The notes under the pieces are model-generated. The model was not told where the DNA came from. It made no database searches and worked only from the letters and a program-made list of their open reading frames with translations. From positions 1-34,350 of IMG/VR virus record IMGVR_UViG_3300044994_000109: 34,350 nt of DNA; one strand, written 5' to 3'. Position numbers and translations under genes: made by a program. Positions 20,626 to 30,300 of the stretch are shown here, one piece after another. Every line of letters begins with the position of its first letter. Positions within the stretch are counted from its first letter, which is position 1. This stretch comes from a virus.

Positions 20626-21336
20626 ATGCCGCTCGAGGCCGCCTGCGAACCGTTCATCACAGCGGATGACTTCGCCGCATGTGAATGCGCGTGCGACGAC
20701 CTCGACCAAGCGACGATCGAGCGCCTCATCGAGGAAGCGTCAGACATCCTCGCCATCATCAGCATGGGGAACTTCGTCGGACGTTGCGAACGAGTGTTCC
20801 GCCCATGCGACCCGATGCCATGCCACTGCCGCCGCTGCCCCGCATGCCTGGACGGCGCGTGGATGATCCCAGGGGTCCTTCCCACGGTTCTCGAGGTGAA
20901 AGTCGACGGTGTGATCCTCAACCAGTCGGAGTGGGTTGTTGCGAACGGCATGTATCTGCTCAGGTTGGGCCCTGACGGGTTCATGGAGTGGCCGTGGGGT
21001 CAACCCCTCCACCTCCCCGACACCCAACCGGGCACATGGTCTGTCAAGGTCGCAACCGGCCATCACATCAACCAGGTTGTTCGTGACGCCACTCTGGAAC
21101 TTGTCTGCGAGTTCGCCAAGGGATGCTCAGGTCGCAAGACTCGCCTCCCAGCCAACGCAACTGGAGCGAACATCGGTGGCGTGGCGATCAGCCTGCAACG
21201 ACGCTCGGAGCAGATCGAGGAGTCCAAGATCGACCTGCCGATGGTGTCCAGGTTCCTCGCCATGTACGGCGGTTCGCCGCCGTCAACTGTGTGGTCACCT
21301 GAACTTGATCGACCCATGAACATCACCTTTGCATGA
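20626..21336 (+). CDS. Head-to-tail adaptor (connector) protein
   Basis: This 236-residue protein resembles actinophage head-to-tail adaptors: ITADDFAACECACDDLDQATIERLIEEASDIL at the N-terminus, then a beta part with VDGVILNQSEWVV and LYLLRLGPDG-like strands, and a helical VVRDATLELVCEFAKGCSG. It would dock under the portal. It has 12 cysteines, mostly at 7-23 and 53-73 (CERVFRPCDPMPCHCRRCPAC), suggesting disulfides or bound metal. The start is ATG 20626 with AGGA upstream. It resumes the normal head-neck gene order interrupted by the sulfation module. Confidence 0.75.
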   Translation: MPLEAACEPFITADDFAACECACDDLDQATIERLIEEASDILAIISMGNFVGRCERVFRPCDPMPCHCRRCPACLDGAWMIPGVLPTVLEVKVDGVILNQSEWVVANGMYLLRLGPDGFMEWPWGQPLHLPDTQPGTWSVKVATGHHINQVVRDATLELVCEFAKGCSGRKTRLPANATGANIGGVAISLQRRSEQIEESKIDLPMVSRFLAMYGGSPPSTVWSPELDRPMNITFA

Positions 21337-21626
21337 CACTTCAGCGTCACACACCCCTGCGCCGCACCATGTTTCGGCGCAAGGCGCCAAAGCCGTCACC
21401 CATGAAGCAGGCTAGAGAGGCTGTGGTGCGTCGCAGCTCTGGTCGTTGCGAAGCACTCACCCCTGTTTGCACCGGCCGGATGGAGCACGCACATCACGTG
21501 GTGCGTCGCTCCCAAGGCGGCAAGGATGAACCAGAGAACCTTCTAGCGTGCTGCGCCGCGTGCCATGGGTACATCCACGACCATCCGGCCGAATCTTTCG
21601 ATCGCGGCTGGTTGCGTCATCGGTAG
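21333..21626 (+). CDS. HNH endonuclease
   Basis: This 97-residue protein is a compact HNH domain: Cys39 and Cys46, the HAHHVVRRSQGG core (His54, His55), Asn69 in DEPENLLACC, then CAACHGYIH with Cys74, Cys77, His78 and His82. Small HNH proteins near phage packaging genes often assist DNA packaging; a free-standing homing-type nuclease is the alternative. ATG 21333 overlaps the adaptor stop (ATGA). Its location between adaptor and major tail protein is unusual for a packaging HNH. Confidence 0.85.
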   Translation: MTLQRHTPLRRTMFRRKAPKPSPMKQAREAVVRRSSGRCEALTPVCTGRMEHAHHVVRRSQGGKDEPENLLACCAACHGYIHDHPAESFDRGWLRHR

Positions 21627-21687
21627 ACCTTCGGCATAGGCCCGTGCGACGATGAAGGCACAGGCCCCTTCGTGAAAGGAACCCACG

Positions 21688-22410
21688 ATGGCAACCAACC
21701 TCGCTGGCGACATCTGCATCGGCCAGTTCAACGTCTGCCTTCTGCGCGCCGCACGCCTCGACGCCGACTGCAAACCGAGCGGTGGCGTCGATTCAGGCAT
21801 CATCACGCCAGGCATCGTGAACATGACCGCCTCTCCCGATATCGAGGAAGGAACCGTGTTTGAGCCGAAGAACGGGTGCGGGAAGATCGCTTGGACGTAC
21901 GAGGAACCCGATGTCGTGAAGCGGTACAACCTGTCAGGCAACTTCATCTTCCACGACTGGGAGATGATGGAGCTGCTGTTCGGCGGCAATGTGATCAACG
22001 GCCGCAGTGGTGGCCCATACCCTGGCAAGGTGATCGGCTACGCCCGCCCCCGGTTCGACGACCCCCCCACCACCGGTGTCTACATCGAGGTGATCACCAA
22101 GAACTCCGGTGAGGGGGTTGGTGACTGTACGTCGGAGACGGGCGGGTTCCCTCCCTACACCGGTCACATCTTCGGCAAGGTGCGCCTCACGCCTGGTGAG
22201 CGTTCCTTCGAGAACGACGTGGCGCAGGTGGCGTTCACCGGCAAGGCGACCTCGAACCCCAACCTGTTCGACGGCCCGTGGAACGACTACCCGGGCGCCG
22301 GGTACGCTCCAAACAGCCCGTACTTCGAGGTTGGCTACTCGCAGGCTGAGTACGAAGCGATCGAGGCACTCGCCCGTTGCGGCTACCAGACTCTGCCGAT
22401 GGGCTCCTGA
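21688..22410 (+). CDS. Major tail protein
   Basis: This 240-residue beta-rich protein has the size, position and segment pattern expected of the tail tube subunit: IVNMTASPDIEEGTVFEPKNGCG, a tube-type YNLSGNFIFHDWEMMELLFGG helix region, and VAQVAFTGKATSN near the end. It begins after a GAAAGGA site, following a 61-base gap, and ends just before a strong hairpin. This is the pattern for a highly expressed structural gene, shared with the capsid gene. The exact fold is inferred from context and pattern. Confidence 0.75.
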   Translation: MATNLAGDICIGQFNVCLLRAARLDADCKPSGGVDSGIITPGIVNMTASPDIEEGTVFEPKNGCGKIAWTYEEPDVVKRYNLSGNFIFHDWEMMELLFGGNVINGRSGGPYPGKVIGYARPRFDDPPTTGVYIEVITKNSGEGVGDCTSETGGFPPYTGHIFGKVRLTPGERSFENDVAQVAFTGKATSNPNLFDGPWNDYPGAGYAPNSPYFEVGYSQAEYEAIEALARCGYQTLPMGS

Positions 22411-22427
22411 GCATCCCCCACCACCAG

Positions 22428-22462
22428 CAGCGCCCCTCGGTTGTTCCGCCCGAGGGGCGCTG
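22428..22462 (+). terminator. Hairpin after the major tail gene
   Basis: Perfect 13-base arms CAGCGCCCCTCGG (22428-22440) and CCGAGGGGCGCTG (22450-22462) close a 9-base loop, 17 bases after the stop. It matches in design the stem after the capsid gene (13 bp, 8-base loop, no U-tract), so it probably reduces read-through or protects the 3' end of the abundant message. Confidence 0.75.
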
Positions 22463-22481
22463 TCGCGTGTAGGTTCATGTC

Positions 22482-23060
22482 ATGCCGTTGCCCCCAATCG
22501 ACTGCAACGAACCAGAACAGCCTTGTTGCGAAACGCTGTTCGGCATCGGCGAACATCTGTTGGGGGTGGTGCTTCCGGGGTTGCTCGAATGCATCGGTGA
22601 ACCAGCCTGCCCGGTCGACGACCTTTATGCCTACGTCACTCACGGCCCGGTGTCTGAGGATCCGCTGTGCAACAGCTTGACAGTGACATTGAACTCGATC
22701 AATCCGTCACCCGGTTCATCAACACCGCAGGCCACCACTTTGATCGCCCCGGCGTTGCGCGCCGAGTATGTGATCCGGTTGAGGGAGTCAGGGTTTCCCA
22801 CCGCCTACGACGATGGCGACACGATCTACGCACCTGACCCTCAACACATCCATCATGCTTCACGGTTCTCGTACGCCCACGGGGAGCGCATGTTCCGTGA
22901 CATCTTGATCGCCCACTCTCGACGGGAACTCGCTCCGTGCTCCTGCCAGGTGGTGCAGATCGGCACGTTCACTCCGTTGCCAGCGTCAGGTGGGTGCGTC
23001 GGATGGGAGATCGCCATTGTTCTTGACGTGCCACGTTCGTTGCCGCTTGGTGGGCCGTGA
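22482..23060 (+). CDS. Putative tail terminator or neck protein
   Basis: This 192-residue protein has a Cys-rich N-terminus (CNEPEQPCCETLFG, Cys37, Cys44) and ends with a beta segment, CVGWEIAIVLDVPRSLP. From its place between the major tail and gp10-like genes it may be a tail terminator, but I see no decisive motif. ATG 22482; the stop overlaps the next start. Confidence 0.55.
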   Translation: MPLPPIDCNEPEQPCCETLFGIGEHLLGVVLPGLLECIGEPACPVDDLYAYVTHGPVSEDPLCNSLTVTLNSINPSPGSSTPQATTLIAPALRAEYVIRLRESGFPTAYDDGDTIYAPDPQHIHHASRFSYAHGERMFRDILIAHSRRELAPCSCQVVQIGTFTPLPASGGCVGWEIAIVLDVPRSLPLGGP

Positions 23061-23650
23061 TGGCGACCTCGGTTATCTCTGGCGTCAGGGTGCAGTTCAA
23101 CGACAAGTCGCGCTTTGCCAGGAATCTCCGCAAGAAAGGCGCTCGAGCGTTCGCATCGCGCCTCCAACGGATCGGTGACGCGATCGCCCAGGAAGCGTCC
23201 GCGATTGTGAAAGAGGAGTTTGTTGTCGACCGCCCGCCGTGGCGTCGTCGTCCTGGCCCGAGGTTGCATGGCAGCTTCTACTTCAGGGTCGACAAAGCGG
23301 ACTCGTTTCCCCTTCGCGGCCGCGTGCTCTCAAGGGCAGCGAAGGTGAAAGTGAACTCTCTCAACTACGGGTCGCGACCCCATCAGATCTCGTCGAGCAA
23401 GGGTTTGTTGGTCCCGATGGTCAAGACCCGTGTGGTGTTCCGTTCACTGTCTGGCAAGAGATCCTCGACGACGTTGCTGTCGTTCGGTGACGCCAGCTTT
23501 CAGGCCCACCCAGGGTTGCGTGGCGAAGCGTGGGGCAAGAAGAAGTTCTGGTCGGTGTACCATCCGGGCACGAAGCCCACCAAGTTCTTGCAGCGTGCCG
23601 AGCGGCGCGTCAAAGACAGGGTGCGTGCAGGAGGGTTCAGAAGGGCCTAA
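23060..23650 (+). CDS. HK97 gp10-like neck/tail completion protein
   Basis: This basic protein of about 196 residues has RFARNLRKKGARAFASRLQRIGDAIAQEASAIVKEEF, the helix that opens HK97 gp10-like proteins, followed by a beta domain ending in WSVYHPGTKPTKFLQRAERRVKDRV. The HPGT..T.FL pattern near the end is typical of the family. GTG 23057 and ATG 23060 both overlap the previous stop; I favour ATG. Confidence 0.7.
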   Translation: MATSVISGVRVQFNDKSRFARNLRKKGARAFASRLQRIGDAIAQEASAIVKEEFVVDRPPWRRRPGPRLHGSFYFRVDKADSFPLRGRVLSRAAKVKVNSLNYGSRPHQISSSKGLLVPMVKTRVVFRSLSGKRSSTTLLSFGDASFQAHPGLRGEAWGKKKFWSVYHPGTKPTKFLQRAERRVKDRVRAGGFRRA

Positions 23651-23651
23651 C

Positions 23652-24047
23652 ATGCCGCCCATGGCTACCACACGCAAGGTCATCGACATCGACGCTGAGA
23701 TCCGTGACGAACTCGCTGAGGCGAGAGCGTCGATCCACTCGGTGAGGATCAAGTTGTTCGGTGAGGAGTTCCGTGTGCAGACGGACCTCAACCTGTACCG
23801 AGTGTTCATCACCGACGAGTCTGGCGACCCGCTCGACTTCCTGCACTCCATCATCCACGCCGATGACCTCGCCCGTTTCAAGGACACGTTGAAGCGCCAG
23901 TCTGGTATCAACCAGACGGTCCTTGCGAAGATCGTCGAGAAGATCGTCGAGGCTGCAACCGAACGCCCTATCAAGAGTTCGTCCGGCTCAACGCCTGGGC
24001 GAACCAAGAGGGCCTCCACCGCGAGGTCCGCGGGCGTCGCGTCTTAG
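23652..24047 (+). CDS. Tail assembly chaperone, zero-frame product
   Basis: This 131-residue protein with a beta-rich N-terminal half (IHSVRIKLFGEEFRVQTDLNLYRVFIT), the helix DLARFKDTLKRQSG and a disordered basic end corresponds to gpG-type chaperones that coat the tape measure before tail assembly. It sits immediately upstream of the tape measure and overlaps a second frame that is open from 23867 to 24328. A share of ribosomes should shift by -1 to make the longer product. Confidence 0.75.
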   Translation: MPPMATTRKVIDIDAEIRDELAEARASIHSVRIKLFGEEFRVQTDLNLYRVFITDESGDPLDFLHSIIHADDLARFKDTLKRQSGINQTVLAKIVEKIVEAATERPIKSSSGSTPGRTKRASTARSAGVAS

Positions 24048-24328
24048 CAGGCTGCGACGGCCTTGACGGCCTGACGATCGCCGCCTATCTCGACGCCGTT
24101 GAGGTGCTGTTGTGCTCCAACGGCGGGGCTTGGTCGAACCCGATGGAGTATCGGGCAAAGGTCCGCCACCTGATCGCCACCGGCGAACTTCCACCAGACG
24201 AGGACGCATCAAGGTCAGCCGCAAAGCCCGGCGGTAAGCCGGCTCTGGTGGAGCCACCAAGGTCAGCCCTTGCCCAACTTCAAGAGATGAACGCACGCAT
24301 CGCGGAGCGCCAGCGAGCCGCAGAGTAG
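23867..24328 (+). CDS. Tail assembly chaperone, -1 frameshift extension
   Basis: The -1 frame is open from 23867 and encodes a coherent sequence: YQEFVRLNAWANQEG, VRGRRVLAGCDGLDGLTIAAY, VEVLLCSNGGAWSNPMEYRAK and a charged end. The gpG-T type fusion would have about 225 residues if the shift occurs at C_CCT (23966-23969), giving ...ERP-YQEF.... No canonical X_XXY_YYZ heptamer is present in the overlap; at C_CCT_ATC only the P-site tRNA can re-pair. An independent start at GTG 24104 would give only the final 74 residues and has no clear ribosome site. Confidence 0.68.
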   Translation, partial: PRPFQGHVEAPVWYQPDGPCEDRREDRRGCNRTPYQEFVRLNAWANQEGLHREVRGRRVLAGCDGLDGLTIAAYLDAVEVLLCSNGGAWSNPMEYRAKVRHLIATGELPPDEDASRSAAKPGGKPALVEPPRSALAQLQEMNARIAERQRAAE

Positions 24329-24338
24329 GATTCGCCGC

Positions 24339-27300
24339 GTGGCAGCGGACGCCGTGCTTGATGTCCAAGTCAACATCGCCAACGAAGAAGCGTTGGCGAA
24401 CAGTCTCGCGTCTGCGTTGCAGAAGCGCCTCACACCGGCGTTCCGTCAGATCGGTTCCGATCTAGCCGACTCGCTTCGCAAAGCCATCGGCGACGGCTTC
24501 AAGAGCATCAAGTCGTCCAATATGGCGAGCAGTTTTGACGCGATCGCCGCCAGCGCCAAAGAAGCTGGCGCGTCTATCGGTTCACTTGGCGAGTTCATCG
24601 ATGCGCTGTCTCGACGCCAAGGTGCTATCAGGCGGATCCTCACCGACGAAGCGGCGGAGGCGTCTGCTGCTGGCGACATGCTCCAAAAGGACTTGAAGGC
24701 GCTTGCCGACGAGTTCGCCCGCATCCAGGGGACGATGACACAGGAGCAGCGCCGCCAGTATGAGATCCGGTTGAAGCTGCTGACGCAGAACCGGATGCAG
24801 GAGCAGACCATCTCTATTCGGGCTCTACAGGCGCTGGTGGATGCCGAGCGGAACGCTGCCGTGATGCTGCGTGAGCAGCAGTCGAACCTTTCGCGAGAGC
24901 GGATTGAGCGGCTTCGCGCTGATTCGCGCCGTGAGGTGGTTGAACGCCAGTTCGCTGGCGCTCAACAGCTCATCGAGGCCCGTCGTCGTTCTGCTGCTCT
25001 TGTCAACATCCAAAAGACCGCTTCGCGTTTGATCGTCGAAAGCGTCCGCATCGCAGGTCAACAGATCCGCGCTTTGGAGCGCGGCATCGGCAACTCCGTC
25101 GCCTTCCTGGCGAGGGGGGTTGAGGCGGCTCTGCGCGGAGTTGGCCGTTCTGTCGCCGGGCTGGGTTCGATCTTCCGTCGACAGTCGAAAGAGGTGGATG
25201 AGGCGAACAACGAGATCGTCGCATCCACGCGAAGATCGTTGACGATCCAGGAACGGATAGTCACAGAGTCATACACACGCCAGGAATCGGTCATCAGGTC
25301 GTTCGCGTCGAACGCTTCGTCGGCGATCGGTGGGATCGGCCTCGGGAAGCTGGCGTTCGGGGCTCTCGGTGGAACATTTCTCGCCGACTCACTTCGCAGG
25401 GGCTTCGACCGGTTCGCCACCATTCAGGAAGCCACCCGAGGGTTGACGATCTTGTTGGGTGACGCAGCGAAGGCAGGAGAGCTGCTGGACAACGTGTTGA
25501 ACGTGGTTCGCGGCACCCCGTTCCCGCTTGACCAGTTCGCCGACGCCGCAGCGCAGCTCGTCACGTTCCAGGTGGAGGCGAGGAAGATCCCGCGCATCCT
25601 CCAAGCGATCGCCGACGCTGCTGCCCTCAAGGGGTCGAGGGCACCTGAGTTTGTGGACCGCCTTATCGACGTTTTCGGTCAAATCTCGACCCAGGGGCGT
25701 ATCACCGGTCAGGAGGTCAACCGTCTTGCTGATGCCGGCGTGAACGCTTTGGCGATCCTCGGCAACGCTTACGGCAAGACGACGCTGGAAATCAGCGAGA
25801 TGATCAGCGAAGGCATGGTGCCAGCGAAAAGGGCGCTGCACATCTTGACCGAGGGGATCATCAACGGCACCGAAGGCGTGAATGGCTTGACGACTGCTTT
25901 CGGCGGTCTTGCCAAGGGGCTTGGTGAGACAGCCCGTGGTGCCATCGCTAACTTCGGCGCTGCACGTGCCCGGTTGGGTGCGGCGATCATCAAACCGTTC
26001 GGCGACGCGATCGTGGTGTTGTTCAACGGGTTGTCGAAGATCGTCGATCAAGTTGGTCGAGCGTTCGCCGCCGTTGCATCCACTATCGCTAACGATGTCA
26101 GGTTCCGTGCTGCTCTGGCTGCGTTCAAGGAGTTCACTGACGGGTTGAAGGATCGGGTCGACGACCTCCTGCCGATGTTCCGGCTCCTGGGTGACGCGCT
26201 CCGGGTCGCCGTCGCCGCTTTCACTGTGCTCGCCAGCCCGAAGATCATCAAACTTGTCGTCAACTCCATGTCTGCGATCTGGTTCGCTGTCCGCAGGCTT
26301 CTCACCCCATTCAACATCCTGGCGCTCAGCGTTGGGCTTGTGGTTGCCGCAGCGAAACTGCTTTCGTTGCGTTTCGCGGACCTTCGTGATGCTGCGAGTC
26401 GTGTCGGGTCGGCGATCGTCTCAGCGCTGTCATCACCGCTTGAAAGCCTGAAGGCAGCGTTCGGCGCCGTTCGCGATGCGGTCACCGACACGCTCCGCCC
26501 AGCCCTGGTTTCTCTCGCCAAGTCGGGACTCGAGTTCATCACCGCCAGGCTCAACGACCTTGAGAAGTTCATCCGCACGCGCGTCGCCCCCGCTCTGGAG
26601 CAGTTCGCCAACATCATCCGGGACAAGGTCGCACCGGTGATCCGTCGTGGGCTTGCCCGGGCCCTCGAGTTCGTTCGCCCAGCCTTCGATGCCGTCAAGC
26701 GCAGAGTGGAACCCTTGGTTGAGGTGATCGGAACGAATCTCGTCCGTGCGGCCGGGTTCGCGAAGCGCGCTTTCGGTGCCGTCGTCGATTTCCTTCGCGA
26801 TGAAGTGATCCCAGTCATCTCTGACACCCAACGCGCTGTGGCTATCGGCACTTCGATCATCGCGCTTTCGCTGATCACGCGTCTCGGCCCGGCGGCGGTC
26901 GCCATCGGCGCCTTGGTGGCAGGGTTCGCGCTTTTGGAGCGAGCGACCGGGTTCAGCATCGTCAAGGCTCTTGAGCCAGCCATCGAAGGATTCAAGAGGC
27001 TTGGTGAGTCCATCAAGGCTGCTTTCAGCGGCGACTTCTCCAACCTCACATCAGGGCTCTCTGCGGCTGGTTCCGGCATCCTCAAAAGCCTGCGTAACAT
27101 CGGTCGTTCTCTGGCTGAGGCCCTTGCGCCGGTCCGTGAACGAATCAGCGAGTTCTTCAAGGAGGCGTTCTCGGAGGAGAACTTGAAGAACGCTGCACTC
27201 AACGTGCTTCGATTCGTGGAGAGAGTTGGTCGCATCCTTGGCGACATCGTGTCCGACAAGAGGCTGCTGGCAGCGGTCGCGGGGATCGGGCTTGCAGCAG

Positions 27301-30300
27301 CAGCGTTGGCGGCGGCTTTCGTCAAGGGATTCGCAGAAGGTGTCATCAACAACCTTTTCGAGATCCGCGACGCAGTGGGCCGTCTGGTTGACACGTTGCG
27401 GAAGGAGTTGTTGTCGGCGCTTCTCGGTTCGTTCACCAACGCGTTCGCAACAGCGTTGTTCGCCGGTCTGATCGGCGTTCTGGTCGTGACATGGAAACGG
27501 GCTGGCGCAAAGTCGGCGCAAGTCTATTCAGTTGGTTTCTTTGAGGGTGCAGCCAACACACTCAAGCAGCTGCCGTCGTTCTTCGGGACGTTCTTCGGTG
27601 GCATTGAGAAAGCCGCTGAGCGATCGCAGAAGAACATCCGGTTGGAGTTTCAGCGCACCAACCGGGAAATCAGGCGTCTTGGAGGCAGCCCTGTGGCGGC
27701 TTTCAGGACGGTCGACGAATCGGCGCTTCGTGAAGCCAAGGATCGCTTGAGTGCCATGCGGGAAGAACTGACAGCTGGGCAACAGGCTGCGCTCAGGTTC
27801 CAAAACACTGTTCGTGAGTTCGGCTCAGTTATCCGCACCGCAGGCTCCGGTGTGGTTGATGTGTTCAAACGTGACTTCAAAGGCGCGCTTGTCAGTTTCG
27901 AGGTTGCCGCTAAGAAAGTCGGCACGATGATCTCTGACGCGTTTGCACGCGCCAAGGCCGCTGGTGTTTCGGGGGCCGAGGCGCTTGGCATCGCGATAGG
28001 CGCAGCGTTCGGTGCGGCGCTCTCGGGTCAGATCGCCGGGCAGGCGGACAACCTGGTAGGCGCCCTGGTTGGTCTAGGTGGGGTTGCCACATCAGCGCTC
28101 GGTGCGCTCGCCGTCCCCGGCATCGGCCCAGCCCTCGCCGGTGTCACCGCGCTTGTCGGTGGCCTGTCCTTCGCGTTCGCTCGCAACGCGGCTGCGGCGA
28201 AACGCGCCAAAGCCGAAATCAAGGAATACGCTGACGCGCTGCGTGGCGTCGAAGATCCCGCCGAGCGTGTCAAGAAGCTCGCCGAGCAGCTGTTCACTGA
28301 GATAACTGGCAACGAGAAAGCCAGCGCCGCCCTGATCCAGCTCGGTAAGAATGTCGATGACATCGCCGAATCGTTTGCCAAGGGTGTCAACCCTGCGGAA
28401 CAGTTCGAGCAACGAATCCTCGGCCTTCTTCGGACGCAAGGGTTCGCTGAACTTCTCAAGGACGTTGACGATGTGAACGAGGCGTATAACCGCATCAGGT
28501 CGTCATTTGTGCGTGCTAATCGCGACGGTATCACGGCGACACAAAAGACCGATGAAGCGTTCAAGTCGATCGGGTTTTCGATTGATGAAGTGAGAGCCCT
28601 GTTGAAGTTCCTTGGCGCAGAGTTCGATCAGTTCCAAAAGAGCGGAGCCGAACTTGAGCTTGAGCAAAAGCTTCGTCGTGGGGCTGACGCCGGATCGGCG
28701 TTGTCGGCAGCGATCGCTGCTGCCAGAGAGAAGTTTGTTGGCTTCCAGGAGGAAGCCGTCAGGTCGGAGTTTGATAAGAAGATCGCTGATAGCGAGCGTA
28801 AGGTTGGTGACCTCACCACGCAGTTGAACGACGCCAAGCAGGCTGTGTTCGACCTGTTCAGCGCAGCGATCGGCGGCAATGATCTGGAGCGAGCCATCGA
28901 CGATGCCGTCTTGGCGATCCCCACCCTGACATCGGGGCTGCAACAGGCAACACAGTCGCCGTTCAGTGAAGCCGCAACCCGTGAAGCAATCCGCGGGTTC
29001 ACCGATCGGATCTCCGAGGCGGTCGGAACCGGGGTCCGAACTGGGGCTGTCACATCAGCCGAAGAAGCTAAAGACCTGATCGCCCCGATCCTCGCAAGCC
29101 TGGCATTCGCGCCTGATATCGACCCTGCTGCCAAGCAGAAGATCATCGACGACGTGTTGGCTGCGCTCGAAGCCCCCGATTTCACAGCGTCGATCGAGAA
29201 GGTCGAAGGGTTGGATGAGGCGCTCACCACAGCGCAGGAGGAGGTCGACAAACTCAAACTTGAGTTCGATGTTGAGCTGATGAAAGCCCAGGCTGAGGAC
29301 GCTGCGACGAAATCCGCGATGGAGGCTGCCGCAGCACTCGCAGCGCAACGCGTCTTGTTTGAGAGAGCGGGCATCAACATGACCGAAGGGTTCTCTGAGG
29401 GCCTGGTGCGACCTGGCGCGCTCGCGACATTGCGCGCCAGGGCCCGTGAACTCGCTCGAGCGGCTATGGATGAGATCGCTAAAGAGACTGAGCAGAAGTC
29501 GCCGTCGCGCGCTGCGATGAGGCTGGGCGCGAACGTGACAGTCGGGTTCGCGATGGGTATAGAGAGCATGACCCAGGTAGCCCAGTCTGCTGTTGGGGCC
29601 GTTGTTGATCAAGGTGTGGTCGGTGCGCTGCGTGGGGCTGCGGTAGGGGTCGCCAGGAATGAGGCGCGCAGTTTTGGCGCCGCGATCGGCAAGGGTGTTT
29701 CGCAAGGGCTGGCTGACGAACTCGAGGTGTCCAGGATCATTTCTGAAGCGTTTGACTCGGCGTTGGCGTCCGTGGCCACGGCAGCGCAGAAGCAGGCCGA
29801 AGCGATCGCGAGCGCTGCTGCCGAACTGTTCTCTCGCGGCCCTGGTGCTGGCATACCTGGGTTTGGTGATCAGATCAAACTCGGTGACCTTCGTGCTGGC
29901 GTGACCACCAGCCTTGCCGGTATTTCCGCTGCCGCCGAGGCATCAGCGAAAGCCATTGAGGATGCAGTGAAAGCGTTGTTCGACGCTGGCGGGAACACCA
30001 GGGCTCTGTCGGCTGCTCAGCGGGCGTTGTTGGAGCAGGTGCGGGTGAGTGGCACCGGCCCGAGCCTCGATATTCGCACTGTTTCTGGCGTCTCGAACAG
30101 GCAGGCGATTCTTGCCGCTGGTCAGTCGGTGAAAGACTACGCAACGGAGCTGATCCGCCAGGGCCGCCCGTTGAACGACGTGATTGAAGCCACGAAGTTC
30201 TACCGTGAGCAGATCGTTTTCACCGCTACCGCCGCCGGTTTCTCAGCCGAGCAGGTTCGCGACCTTCTCCGCCAACTCGGATTGGGTGATTCTGCGCTCG

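Noticed and set aside
26048-27439. 463-residue leftward open frame inside the tape measure gene
   Set aside because: It is Arg/Ser/Ala-rich with no motif, fully antisense to the tape measure, and has no neighbouring leftward genes.
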